Positions 1 to 10,683 of a stretch of DNA of 30,528 bases are shown here, in pieces (within the stretch, counting starts at the first letter, position 1; every line of letters starts with the position of its first letter). The DNA lies in NCBI GenBank assembly GCA_018398765.1, contig JAHBMJ010001108.1:3008-33535 (forward strand), written 5' to 3'. The notes under the pieces were generated by a model that saw only the letters and a program-made list of their open reading frames with translations, did not search any database and was not told the origin of the DNA. The position numbers and the translations under genes were made by a program. Source of the stretch: Chromera velia (lineage: Eukaryota > Sar > Chromeraceae).

Positions 1-62
1 CTGCGGGAAAAAGCATATGCCGAACCCCCCCCTCCCCCGGGAAAAAAACCTAGGGGTAAGAC
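1..62. repeat. GC-rich direct-repeat motif, copy A
   Basis: The window opens with CTGCGGGAAAAAGC, then a C-rich run, then CCCCCGGGAAAAAAACC and GGGGTAA. The same order of blocks recurs at 10858-10916. The two copies share the block order but differ in the middle. It could mark the ends of a large element or be a dispersed repeat. No coding capacity is seen. Confidence 0.45.
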
Positions 63-806
63 TCCCGGTAAGTAGAGATCTGAAACGATTAGGTATTAGG
101 TATTAAGAGGGGGTATGAGAGCATCTGCCCGTCCAGGTAGTACCTCCACTTCATACATATGTATCACGCAACTGCTCGGCATTACCCGCCGCACGTCACG
201 TATCTCGTCATACATATGGTCTATCAGCCCGCTCCCTAGAGTGGTCCTAGATAAAAAAACCTCTGGCATGCAGTCATCATCATCATCATTATACGCCATC
301 ACTATCGGCCCATAATAGGCGTCTAGTGTTCAGCAAGTCACAACATGCAAGGCAGATTGTTAAATGATGGACCCTCATTTCGCAACATTTGGTAAATAGC
401 TTAACAACTGCATTTTTTCTCAAACTCTTCCACTTCTAGCAGGGCGTGCTTACGCATGAGTGAGGCTGCTTCATGTGATGTTGACTACCAGCCATGCCAC
501 GCCACCTCATAACGCTATCCTCTTCCCTGCTTGTACTTCCTAAGAATTTCCTTCACCTGACAGCCCTGAACCCAGCTTCTCTTCTTTTCTTTAACTGCCT
601 TCTTCGGCTGCTCTGGCTTGAGGAGGCCGCACTCTACATATAGGTAGATCATGACCCCTGACTTTAAAGAAAAACAAACAAAAATCTAGGAATGTTATGC
701 AAGAAGTTTCATAAAAAACCAAAAACTATAAATTACAGAGAATATAACAGTAACATTAGTTTTTATGTTGGGCTAGAAACATGCATTCATTTTTATAAAA
801 AACTTC
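63..806. other. non-coding stretch, no gene recognised
   Basis: Only short frames with no coding character occur here. A small CAT/ATC microsatellite lies near 276-292. The sequence grades from mixed composition into A/T-rich DNA just before the TIR element at 807. No RNA gene or repeat structure was seen. Confidence 0.5.
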
Positions 807-1791
807 GTGTCGCCAGGTTTTGTTGGGCTGTTGGGCTTGTTGTACTGTCGGGCTTCACCTTGCCAGGAAGCTGTTGGGCACCCAACACGCCCAACACATA
901 ACACGCCCAACAAGAAAACCCAACACGGCCCAACAGCCCAACAAACACTCCCAACATGCATAACACGCATAATCATGATGATGAAAATGATCTGGAAGAA
1001 TACTAAAATAATATGAAACACTGTTGGTGTTCTAGCAGTCAGCCCAGGTCGCCAGAGAGGACTCGGAAGCAGCAGCACCAGCCGCCTTTTCCCTCTCATT
1101 CAGGATCAGAAGAATTTTAAACCGGTCTCTTCAGGTTTGGACTGCATTGCATATGTAGACGACAATCGTAAGTGGTACCTTTTGGTCTCCTCTTTCTCAC
1201 CGACTCTCACCAGCATTTATATTGACAGTGAAGAATTTGAATTATTTGAACATGTCTCTTTCTCTGTTCTCTACAAGCCGTCTTCTCTTGTAGTCCAGAC
1301 ATCTTTAATTCCTGTTGGTTCTGTGTTTGGTTGGGTTCATAAATTCTCGTGAGACAAACGGAAACTGACTGTCAGCACTGAAGAAATAAAACGTTTGATT
1401 CGTCTGTAGAATAAAATTGATCACTCCGAAATAACTGCCGATGAAGGGGGATGACTTGATGAATGAGTTGGAAAGGTTAAGCACAAGGAGTATGCATTTG
1501 TCTGCATTGTGTGTGCAGGTTTGTCTCCATTTTCTTTGGTGTATTATGAACGTTTTACGAAGAGTTTCAGGCTCATACTGCACCAATGTGCAGCGCTGAA
1601 TGTCTTAAATGGTGTCTGTTGTATTCATATGCTTTGATACGTAGACCTGGCGTGTGAGACAAGCTTGTAGGGAAGGGAGGGGACCTTGTTGGGCTTTGTT
1701 GGGCACTGTTGGGCTTCATGACTTGTCATGCAGCTGATGAAAGGCCCAACAGAGCCCAACAGGGAACAAGCCTAACAGAACCTGGCGACAC
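807..1791. mobile_element. TIR/foldback-like DNA transposon with TGTTGGGC repeats
   Basis: The left end starts GTGTCGCCAGGTTTTGTT and the right end, read in reverse complement, starts GTGTCGCCAGGTTCTGTT. This gives a terminal inverted repeat of about 22 bp with two mismatches. The flanks are AACTTC (801-806) and AACTTT (1792-1797), a plausible 5-6 bp target duplication. Both ends carry several TGTTGGGC units in both orientations. At the left end 819-836 is perfectly inverted at 928-945, so each end can fold on itself. Subterminal repeats of this kind often serve as transposase binding sites. No intact transposase is present, so the copy looks non-autonomous or decayed. The superfamily is not assigned. 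Confidence 0.65.
1104..1352 (+). pseudogene. exon-like frame inside the TIR element, unrecognised
   Basis: An 82-codon open frame ends in TGA at 1350-1352. It directly follows a textbook 3' splice-site pattern: a pyrimidine tract at 1084-1100, then CAG at 1101-1103. The protein mixes hydrophobic and acidic residues evenly (AYVDDNRKWYLLVSSF near its start, then IYIDSEEFELFEH) and does not look like low-complexity noise. It may be the last exon of a decayed transposase or a captured host exon. No family is recognised. The splice site is inferred from the sequence only, and no matching upstream exon was found. Confidence 0.35.
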
Positions 1792-2880
1792 AACTTTGGA
1801 CTGACATTTCTCAAGACTGAAGTTGAACTAGAGCTTGAGAATAGCCTAACATAACACTCTAGAATGTGCTTCATCTGCTAGTTTTAACCTTATAACTTGG
1901 GATATAATATATAGTGTAAAAGGATGTAGGAAAAGTTAGGGGTGAAGCTTAGGTATACCGACAGTGCGGCCCCCTAGGCTCTAGCTATCTGGGGGCGAGG
2001 TCTTTGTATGCTTTGCTTATGTGAATGGGTAGAAAACGTTCGTCTACATGCCTCATACTTCGCATCTCTATCTCTTTGCCCCTTTCTCACTTCCCTTTTC
2101 TTTTCTTTTTCCTCTGCTGCTCTCTCCTCTACCTTTTTCACCCCATCTTGAATTAACGCCCTCCACCTGCCTCTATGAGAGGCAAGTGTCTGCCACTTGG
2201 CCTCATTGATTTCCAGAAGGCGGAAATCAAAGAAGACACAGTCGCTCCAACGAAAAAGGGGTTGACCAAGGGGGCGCTCTCCTTAGAGATGTACCAGTTA
2301 ATAAGGAAAAACAGGCCAAGGCGGAAAACTGACTGATGCTAGGAGAAGAAGAACTCCTACCAAATACGCTGCATTAACGACCGAGAAGAAGAATAGATCA
2401 ATTCAGTCAGCACAATGGTTAAACTATTATCTCCTCTACCTCTAAGAAGAGGGTGCAGCGCCAGGCAGTTATCGACTTCCATGGCCAGAACCAAATCTTC
2501 CTCTCTGCCTCTAGTCACGCTCTCTTGCTCCAGCTCAGTATAGTATCAGGCCAACACACCCAACCCCCCACTCCTTTATAGTACTTTACAGACAAGAACA
2601 TTATACACAAGGGATGGGAAGATATGCACTGGGATATACACCCTTGACAGCAAGGTAGTACGGGAAATTCAGGTACTAATGCGTATCCAAGTGGAGTTTT
2701 TCTGACAGCATGCGCATCTCTGTACTTACGAGGATGTCCGTACAATCCAAGAGATCCCGGAAGCAGGGACACTGTAAGCGGTTGGACAGTCTATAAACAT
2801 AATTCATATACAGTATGGCCAGCATCCAACTATCGAACACAGAGAACTTTTCAAGCTATCAGACAATTCAGAACCTAGAT
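1792..2880. other. non-coding stretch, no gene recognised
   Basis: The composition is mixed, with a pyrimidine-rich run near 2060-2140. The inverted pair GAGGCAAGTG/CACTTGGCCTC lies at 2178-2205. Frames here are short and without recognisable content. No RNA gene was identified. Confidence 0.5.
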
Positions 2881-3612
2881 TCAGAACAAGACAGAGACAG
2901 TCCGTACCCCGATGGTCCGCCTGCCGAATCTCCCAGAAAACCTCCTTAGGGGTCTGCTAGAGAATTACGAGCCTCACTGGCCGTCAGACGGGGGGTGATT
3001 GTCGTCATCTAGGGTGGGGGGCTTTCCCGCTCCGTTCGACACCCTCCGATGGCTGTGCCCATAATTGCCAGGCCTGCAATCAACATCGTTACTAGGCTAC
3101 CATCAGATCAGAGATTCTCAGCGGGGGTAAAAGGAAGTCAGAGGTTAGGTCTTCGCTGGCCCTAGTCACGGAGGGGTACCCACTACCATCAGCGGTCAGT
3201 TCACTATTACGTTCCCCCCTAAAGGCATCAGGAGCCTGACCACTCAAAGCAGTCCCCTCTGAGTAAACCTATGCAGTACAGCCACCAGACTGGAGCACAG
3301 TCGAGCCTTCAGCAGGCAACCATATGAACAGTCGGGAGGTCAGACTCTTGCTTCGACTAGGGTGTCTGGGAGCAATGCTATCCGAGAAACAAGTCACAGG
3401 GGGGGAACTCACAGTTGTCTCTACCTCTCGTACCCCCCCAGCGAGACAATAATCGTTTTTTTCCAGCCAATATTCATCACCCTCCCCCATACTACACCTC
3501 TGTTTCCTCCTAGTGCTCGGCTCCGATACTACAGAGAGCCCCTGTTTCCCTCCGGGGCAGCCGCTTGCCTGCTGAGACTCAATATCGCCCCCAAGTCCTC
3601 CCCACCTAAGTC

Positions 3613-3972
3613 CTATAGGGGGCGTGAGGAAACGGGGGGCAGAAAAAGCAGACTAGACCCTGGAGGGGGCAACGGGTCCGAGGTAGCTGTCACCCCAGAC
3701 GGTTGAGGGAGCTGGTGGAGGGGCCAAGACAAGGAGACAGGGGGCTTCGCTGTCTGGAGGACAGCCGAGCCTGTGAGGAAACCCCGCTCCTCTACAAACA
3801 CATCCACTAGCGTGCCTTCGGGAGGGCCTTCATACGTCTGCTGCCGTGTGGGGGCCTTGGTGCAAGCCCCTGGTGGGGGCAGCCCTGCCAGAGAGAGAGC
3901 CGTAGGTTCTGTACCATTATCAGTGTCGGGCCCTAGGCGGGGCTGCGTGTTGTGACCAAACTCAGAGAGGGT
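3613..3972 (-). pseudogene. coding-like minus-strand frame, proline-rich, unrecognised
   Basis: The minus strand is open for 119 codons between a TAG at 3975-3973 and a TAG at 3615-3613, without an ATG at its upstream end. The translation is Pro/Ser/Thr-rich and looks disordered, with a more ordered core (LVDVFVEERGFLTGSAVLQ). It is one of several coding-like minus-strand frames spread over 3-10.4 kb. They could be exons or fragments of one decayed gene or element. No domain is recognised. Confidence 0.3.
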
Positions 3973-4077
3973 CTATCCTGGGGACTCTCTGCGGGGGGGC
4001 GTCGAGAAGACTGATTCACCCTGCCTCAGAGCGGTCAAATACGGAAAGGTCAGGAAGGGCCTTGAAGTTCGTGAACG

Positions 4078-4111
4078 TGTGTTTGTATGTTTGTGTGTAT
4101 GTGTGTATGTT

Positions 4112-4148
<37 letters not shown>

Positions 4149-4372
4149 TTGTGAATGTGTATATATGTGTGTGTGTGTGTGTATGTCTGTGTGTGTGTGT
4201 GTATGTGTGTGTGTATGTATGTGTGTGTGTGTGTATGTGTGTGTGTGTATGTGTGTGTGTGTGTATGTGTGTGTGTATGCTCTCCCTTTCTCGGTCTCTT
4301 TCCGTCCCAATGCTTCTCTGCCTGTTCTTTTCCGGCCCATGTTCCTCTCCTTCCCCCACCACCACCACACAC

Positions 4373-4409
<37 letters not shown>

Positions 4410-4411
4410 AT

Positions 4412-4442
<31 letters not shown>

Positions 4443-4693
4443 GTGTTTACCTGTATAAGTATATATGTGCACGCATGTAAAGCTGTATGAGGGAGGTGAA
4501 TAAAACGTAGAAAACGGTAAAGAAGGAAGAAAAACAAGAAGATATGCATCTAAGGCCTTGCGTGTGTATGTGTGTATGTGTATGTGTGTGCGTATGTGTG
4601 TGTGTATGCAAGCAACATTAAGCACGAAATGAAAGCAAAAGGTAAAAGGAGGCAGAGGAATACAGGGGTGGTCGTATGGGTTCACACATTTAT

Positions 4694-4768
<75 letters not shown>

Positions 4769-4783
4769 GTATGTATGTGTGTG

Positions 4784-4821
<38 letters not shown>

Positions 4822-4826
4822 TGTAA
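4078..4826. repeat. compound microsatellite block (GT, CTGT, CT)
   Basis: Successive tracts are GT-rich with interspersed TATG (4078-4278), CTGT repeats (4374-4408), GT (4409-4441), GT/ATGT (4561-4608), an almost pure CT tract of about 70 bp (4698-4768) and GT again (4769-4824). All frames of 60-210 codons here are translations of the simple repeats and are not genes. Confidence 0.95.
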
Positions 4827-4829
4827 CTG

Positions 4830-5445
4830 GTATGTGCATATTCTGTTTCATGATTGAAGCCAGAGTGGACTTCTACTGCGTTGTGCACAACAATTGCTTC
4901 AAGTTCAGCAAGTCATTGGCAGCAAGTCATTGAATATGCGGTGCGAAAGATGCTGTAGGTTTTGGTGCCAACTTTTGGAGCGGTACACACTGGCAGGTGA
5001 AGGTGCACCTGCATCTATCCTAGATAGTATCTTATGAATGTTTATTTATACAAATAACTACTCACCGTTTTATGCCTATAAATTACTTTAATGTTTTTAT
5101 TTCTTTAACTGTTTTCATTTATTTAAAGCAAATTTCAACTATGAATTAGACTAAATTTAAGAATCAGTTATAGTATTATTAATTTTCCGTATCTTATTCA
5201 TATATGTGTACGTACGTAAATGTATAGTTATATTATAATATATATCATCCTAGGTGTTATCATTACTAATCGTTATTAATTCTGCTATATATTCTGATAA
5301 TTGAGCTTATTATAAATGCAGTTTAAACAACAAAACAATGTTTAATATCATTAGAAATTGTTTTAAAATGCTCTAGAAAATATGTAGATACTTTATAATT
5401 TTGGAGACTGTTTAGGTGTTAGAGACCATTTAAAAACATTTTTCC
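4830..5445. other. AT-rich non-coding stretch
   Basis: This stretch is strongly A/T-rich, with many stops in all frames and short TATA/ATTA runs. It sits between the microsatellite block and the GC-richer zone that starts near 5450. There is no RNA gene, no inverted repeat of note and no coding signal. Confidence 0.6.
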
Positions 5446-5602
5446 TTAAGGGCCTCCCTCCTGCTGAAACAGACGGTGCTGCGGTTGCAGCACTCTCCCA
5501 ACTTTGTTTCCCAAGTGTGGAGGGACTACCACAGCCCGCCGCAGCCCTCTCTCTAGACCCAGCAGGAGGCTGACCGGAGGGTTTTCCAACTATTGCATAG
5601 GA

Positions 5603-6138
5603 TCAAGAGGGGCGGGACCATCGCCATAGCGGATCCGAAGCAGCGACGCGGCGGTCGGAAGGAGGGGTTCCAAGACTGTTGATCAGGGTCTGTGAGAGCA
5701 ATTTTAAGTGACTAGGCAGAGAGGAGGGTAGAGGGGGGGGCAATACAGCGGACTTTAGGCGCTTGGGGGAGTCTTTCTGTACTGAGGGCGAGGGGAGATC
5801 AGTCAGACCGTCAGTCTGGATATCATCAGGGAACGTCAGATGTCTGTAATCTCGTTTACCTCCGATAACCTGCGGAGGTACGGCTCCAGACTTCACTTTA
5901 CCCCCCCCCACCTGACCTCCGCGATACTGTAGTCTGGGATCCTCCAGCTGCTGCTGTCGGAGAGGAGGAGAGTCCCTACGCTAAGGGGAGAGCAGCCATC
6001 GCGGCTGTGTGGGTCCCTCCTTTCCCATTCCTGCCTGTGCTTGAACTGGAGGCCCTCCTCCTCCCTCCCGGCTGAGTAGTGTTTCGCTGTATGGTACCCT
6101 GTCGTGCTACTGTTTCCTGTGGCAACGTCACCTACCAA
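5603..6138 (-). pseudogene. coding-like minus-strand frames joined at a C9 run, unrecognised
   Basis: Two minus-strand frames overlap, one running from 6138 to 5893 and one from 5911 to 5603. They are offset by one frame at a run of nine C (5901-5909), which is nine G on the coding strand. A one-base slip there would give a single frame of about 175 codons. The translation is Ser/Pro-rich, with no recognised domain. The frame begins at a non-ATG codon, so it would be an internal exon or fragment. The homopolymer makes either a real indel or a base-call error possible. Confidence 0.3.
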
Positions 6139-6485
6139 GAGCTCTACGAGGGTAGGGAGATCAGGAGCTGGGGGATGATGTTTGTACCAGGCTGAGCACC
6201 CCGGTGCGACTGAGGTGGGTTCCTACTAGTGTATTATGGGAGGGTCGCCTGCCCACTGTGAGCCGGGTGGCACCCACCTGCCATTATTACCTGCAGCCCC
6301 AGATCCCCAGTCTGGGCAGTCTCACCTCCCAGCAGGGGTTGTACATTGGAGGGAGGCGTTGTTGGTCCCGCTGCAACGGAACTAAAGGACTGCTCATATG
6401 ACTGTCATCCCCTACTCAGTGGCATCTGGCTTTACGGTATCGGCGGGACTGAGCGGGACTGAAGCGGCAGCTCCTCCCAACAGTG

Positions 6486-7103
6486 TTACTGATATGGTCG
6501 GGTTTGCTCATGTTCTCGCTGATCACCCTGTCCTAGGTGATGAAAGAAAAGCTCCCCCGCATATTCTCCGAGGGTGTCATTCATACGTTCCCTCTCACAG
6601 AGTGGCCGCCACACTTTGCCACCTAATTCTTCCACCCCCCGACTCAGAGGGTCGGTAAGGGTGGGGACAGCTCTGCTCACTGAGGGGATCAGATTCTCTG
6701 TCGATAGGGATCCTCTCTCCCCGCTGAGCCCTGCCCTATCATCCCTCTTCTGCCCCTCAAAGATTCCCCCCGGCGCAAACAGCTCCTCATACAACCTCAT
6801 TATACTCTGGCACGACCTCAGTATGGCTTCACTAGATCTCGTCATCAGTCCTGGGTCATCTTGATCTGCCCAGTCAGGGATATCGTCCGGGGGATCGAGA
6901 AACTGCGGGAGGCGGACGGGTCTGGGCGACCAGGTACGTTGCCCCCATCCCTCCGGTATGAATGGGTTCAGTGCAGTGGTCACCTGTACTTTAACCGACG
7001 TCCCCCTGTCCCATCCTGTCCCCTCGGAAGCACTCAAAACCTCGGGGCGTAGCTCGGTAGGGGGTAGAGCCACCAGCAGGGGAACTCTGGCCCTGCAACA
7101 AAT
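6486..7103 (-). pseudogene. ~205-codon minus-strand open frame, acidic, unrecognised
   Basis: This is the longest uninterrupted frame of the 5.6-10.4 kb zone. Its upstream end coincides with a good minus-strand 3' splice site (TTTGTTGCAG ending near 7104), so an internal or terminal exon is likelier than a separate gene. The protein contains FLDPPDDIPDWADQDD, followed by a helix-like stretch around RSCQSIMRLYEELFAP. The remainder is polar. It ends in a stop at 6488-6486. No family is recognised. It belongs with the other minus-strand pieces at 8607-9214, 9615-9842 and 9951-10442. Confidence 0.35.
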
Positions 7104-7239
7104 ATTATGCCAATGATCACTCAATTAGAGGGTCACCAAACCACCCCCTGGCAAGCTGATAATGTGTCATCACTGCCATACAAGTGTCCCTGACTGCTAG
7201 CCGCAGGCACCTATTTAACGCTCGCAGCAGTAAAGAAAG

Positions 7240-8480
7240 CAACCGTAGTCCAGCAGCTCTCGGAGTTATGCAGCCAGCACCTCACAAAAGGAGTAGGAGT
7301 AGCCCAATTCTAGGGTGGCACTCAGACAGACAGAGCAAGGAAGCGAGGGCAGCCTAGCTCTAAGGCAACACATTCTCAGGACGGCAATCTGGGGGCAGCC
7401 CAGCTCTAGGGCAGTGCACCCCTACATGCGGAATCCAAGGGATTTCCTGGCAGTGCCCCACTGCCCTCAACATACCTGCTCACTCCGGTCTTCCATCCCA
7501 GACCATGTTCCACTTCCCCCGACTGGTGCTCTGGCCCTCCCATCGGCACTCTCCCCCTCCCATCATCTCTCCACTGTTTCTTTCTTCACTGCCCTTCCAT
7601 GGCCATTCCGCGGTGTTAGCCGACTACCAGAGAGTCTCTGCCCTTACGATAAACAAATCCGTCACCACGCAGACAGTGGGTCCCTAAACCATAAACCCTA
7701 ACAGACACAGCTTTGCTAACTCACACGATATTGCATTTGCTGACTATCAGCCCAAGCACTCGAACAATACAGCAGCAGAGAGAGTGACCGCAGCCCAGTT
7801 CAAGGGGTTATGCAGTCAGCGCAATCACGAGAGGATACGAGCGGCCCAGTTCTAAGGCGACACTCAAACAGGCAGGTGGGGGAAAACAAAGGCGGCCCAG
7901 CTCTAAGGCGACGCACACTCAGTTTAGGAACCCGGAGCAGCCCAGCTCTAGGGCACTGCACCCCACATGTATAGAAGCAAGGCAACTGTGTGCCCTGTAC
8001 TGGGGCAACCAATTTGTTACCATCCCTCCCACATACCTGTCCATTCTGCCCCCTGGCCCCAGATGGTGCACGACCACTCGCCGCCGACTCCGCTGCTACC
8101 ACAGCGGCAACCACTCCTTCCCGCTGGATCTCCACCTCAGCGGCCCCCCCTTCTACGAACTCCTCGGTGCTGTCCTGCGATGCCACCCCTGCATCAGAAC
8201 GTCCTCCCTCCTGCGAAAATGAATCCATCACCACGAATTAGTGGGTTCTCAAGGCAACACTATCCTGACGTGTAGAAGGAAGCGAGGGCGGCTTAGCTCT
8301 AACTTTTAGGCGAAGCACACTCAAGGATGGAAAGCTGGTGGCAGCCCAGCTCTAGGGCACACACACACCCATACAAGCTTTTATATGGACACCGAGAGTA
8401 GCCTAGCTCTAGGGCATTTCACTCTCAAAGCTCATGAGTCGAGAACTGTCCAACTCTAGGGCGCCGTTCTCTTAAGCACA
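7240..8480. repeat. clustered short repeat, core GCCCAGCTCTAGGGC
   Basis: About ten to twelve degenerate copies of a 25-30 bp motif occur in three groups. Most copies are followed by a CACTC or CACCCC box. Clear copies lie at 7301, 7351, 7396, 7841, 7891, 7936, 8290, 8340, 8399 and 8446. The groups start near 7240, 7785 and 8270, and the first two share order over about 200 bp (GGAGTTATGCAGCCAGC versus GGGGTTATGCAGTCAGC at their starts). This looks like a decayed ~500-540 bp tandem duplication with an internal short repeat. A minus-strand frame at 7800-8234 runs through it and is probably incidental. Confidence 0.65.
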
Positions 8481-8606
8481 CGCAAGTGCACAACCGTGAG
8501 TAACTACTCTATGCACGCAGTGCCGCTATAGCCCCGTACAGCCCCCTTCCCATCAGGGGGAGTCTACCCCCAACATAATACCCCAATATCACCACCCCTC
8601 ACAGAC

Positions 8607-9214
8607 CTATGACCGAGCGTGTTGCCTCTGGTTAGTATTCCTGCAGCCACGCTGTCTGGCTTTCCCTAAGCCAGGCCCACATATCCGCCTCCTGACGATC
8701 TTTTTCGCCCCCGACCGCATCACTTCATACCCCCCCTCTAGAGGTTCACTTCCCCACGTTCCTGCTACCTCAGATACAACTGTCGCCAGCTGCCCCCTGA
8801 GGCGGATTGCCATCCATCCCCCCCCGGCCAGGATCACATGCGGCTGGTCATCAGTCTGGTGGAACATGTTTTCCCACTCTCCCGGGTCATATACCTGAGG
8901 ACGGCAACCAGGCAGGCTAGAACGTAGTCGCTGTATCGGAATAGCGGCCACTCATTGAAATCCGCCTGCTGGGGGACAGACAGCTCAACTATTTCCATGC
9001 TTGGCTGTTCACACAGGAAGTCTACCCAATTCTGAGGAACGTATCCTCTCACTGCGCTATACAGCTCCATTATCATTAGAGCGACTCTTCTGAACACTCT
9101 CCTTTTCCTCTCCTTCAGGAGGCTAGGGGTGGTGGTCGTACGACTAAGTGAGTCCAAGCTCACCATCATAACTCTGTCTCCTATGTCAGCACCTTCTCCC
9201 CCATTCCTTACCAT
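8607..9214 (-). pseudogene. coding-like minus-strand gene piece with one frame break, unrecognised
   Basis: Frame one starts at an ATG at 9214. Its ordered part (MELYSAVRGYVPQNWVDF, then NEWPLFRYSDYVLACLVAVL) runs to about 8895. From there coding character continues in a second frame (YDPGEWENMFHQTDDQPHVI, then AGGGWMAIRLRGQLATVV) to a stop at 8607. The junction holds CAG|GTATAT, so it is either a 5' splice site or a one-base frameshift. The clean continuation in the other frame favours a frameshift. The composition resembles a folded protein rather than noise, but no family is recognised. Confidence 0.4.
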
Positions 9215-9614
9215 TATGCCGTACTAGTGCCATGTTTCATAATCATGCACTGGGATAAACTAGAACCCTGCTTCCAGCGCCATCCCCCCCAGTACACTCA
9301 CCGGCCCCCCCAGCACTGCTGACAAGGTACCTGGGTGGTCATTCCCCCATTGCAACTGGGGTACCCCCTCTACGGTCTCCCCTGCCTCAGTGGGCAGTCT
9401 CGTGCTGAAAATGAATATCTTCTTATCACTCAACTCTTAGGGGGACTCAGAGCGATTCTTGACCAATGCTGCCAGCAGACCTGCTCTCAATACCTCTTCA
9501 TCTATCTGAAAATCACCCTATTTTCGTCGCTGGTAGTCGTAGGATGGAACAAATCGACAAACTAGGTTAGATCTGCCTCTTATATATGGGGATGCGGCAT
9601 ACATAAAAAAACCT

Positions 9615-9842
9615 TCAATCATCAAAATCACCCCACGGTCCCCTTGGGTCCATTCTGGCCCACTTTGCATGGAGCATTAACAGCATGGACACCAGCTTTG
9701 CCACTGGGGAATGGTCGGGTCTAGTGTCGGGTCCTGCACTTATGGGGGTGTGGGCAGGAGCAGGTCGAGGGTGTGACTCCATCCTGCTATACACCCTTCT
9801 CTCACTCCTATCATTACCCACCCGCGGGGGGATCGGGCCCAC
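9615..9842 (-). pseudogene. short coding-like minus-strand frame, unrecognised
   Basis: The 75-codon frame begins at a non-ATG codon, is Pro/Arg-rich, and ends with LVSMLLMLHAKWARMD and an acidic tail before the stop at 9615. It could be an exon of the same minus-strand transcription unit as its neighbours. There is no recognised domain. Confidence 0.22.
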
Positions 9843-9950
9843 TCCATCCGTTGTTCCTGCTGTCCCCTCTCTCCCACTTTATAGTGCTGTGGAGGCATGA
9901 CCTAGACGCTTATCATGCTGTATGTTCCAAAATCCTGTAGGGCCGAGGAT

Positions 9951-10442
9951 CTACGGGAACGGGAAGGGTCTACGTGGAGCTATGGCCTCACCTGTGATCT
10001 CCATGGAGCAATCGTCTGACAAGGCCTCTGCTGTAGAGGGGTTTGGAGGGCTTTTAGTCTCCGGATTAAGGTTTGAGAGGGAATAGTGAGCTACCCGACC
10101 AGCGTCATTATCCTTCCCGCCCCTAGTCCAACTTGTATCCAACCTGTTCGATTGGCTGTCATCCTGCAGAAGACCTCCTATTCTGGAAGGAGACCCTCCT
10201 CCCTCTGCCTGAATGTCTCGGTTTCTCCTCTTCGGAGTTAATACCACTCTAGGGCGTAGCCTGACTTGGCCCGATGGTGACATGGAGGGGTCATGACTTT
10301 CAGGTTTAGTTCTTCCGTCGCTTCTCAACCTCACCGCTCTGTGACTCCCGGGGCGGGCCCCCTGTATGTCTTCGGGGCGAGACCCTTCCTCTCCTGGCTC
10401 TGCATCCATCCACTTCCGCGTGTATCTACATTCTCCTGACAT
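9951..10442 (-). pseudogene. 163-codon minus-strand frame with ATG, disordered, unrecognised
   Basis: The frame opens at a genuine ATG (10442-10440). It encodes a polar Arg/Ser/Pro/Asp-rich protein without hydrophobic segments and ends at 9951. It is the most upstream of the minus-strand coding-like pieces and could be their first exon, encoding a disordered N-terminus. That link is an inference from order and strand. No domain or homologue is recognised. Confidence 0.3.
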
Positions 10443-10683
10443 CTCTATGAGGGGCTTGGCGAATAAACGGGTTGTAGACTTAGAATCCGGGGGTATACTC
10501 GGCTGTGAAGGTAAGGCAAAACAACTACTCCCTCCAATTTTCTCAATTTACCACCGATTTCACTCATTTTTGTCTCAAACGTATTCTCTGCTGGAGCCCT
10601 CTTTGTTTCTCATAGTAAAAACAGGAAAGGGGAGAAGAGAAGGAAGGATTCAGATGACGATGGCTGATGTACGTATGGCCCAA

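Noticed and set aside
1734-1740. Hammerhead ribozyme core CTGATGA
   Set aside because: No GAAA-containing second core strand with flanking stems follows at the expected distance.
3973-4933. Open frames of 60-210 codons on both strands
   Set aside because: They are translations of GT, CTGT and CT simple repeats, visible as His-Thr, Cys-Val, Leu-Ser or Arg-Glu alternation.
7693-7701. Telomere-type AAACCCTAA
   Set aside because: A single occurrence without tandem repetition.
7240-8480. CRISPR-like array
   Set aside because: Repeats are degenerate and spacing is irregular, there are no cas genes, and the surrounding DNA is eukaryotic.
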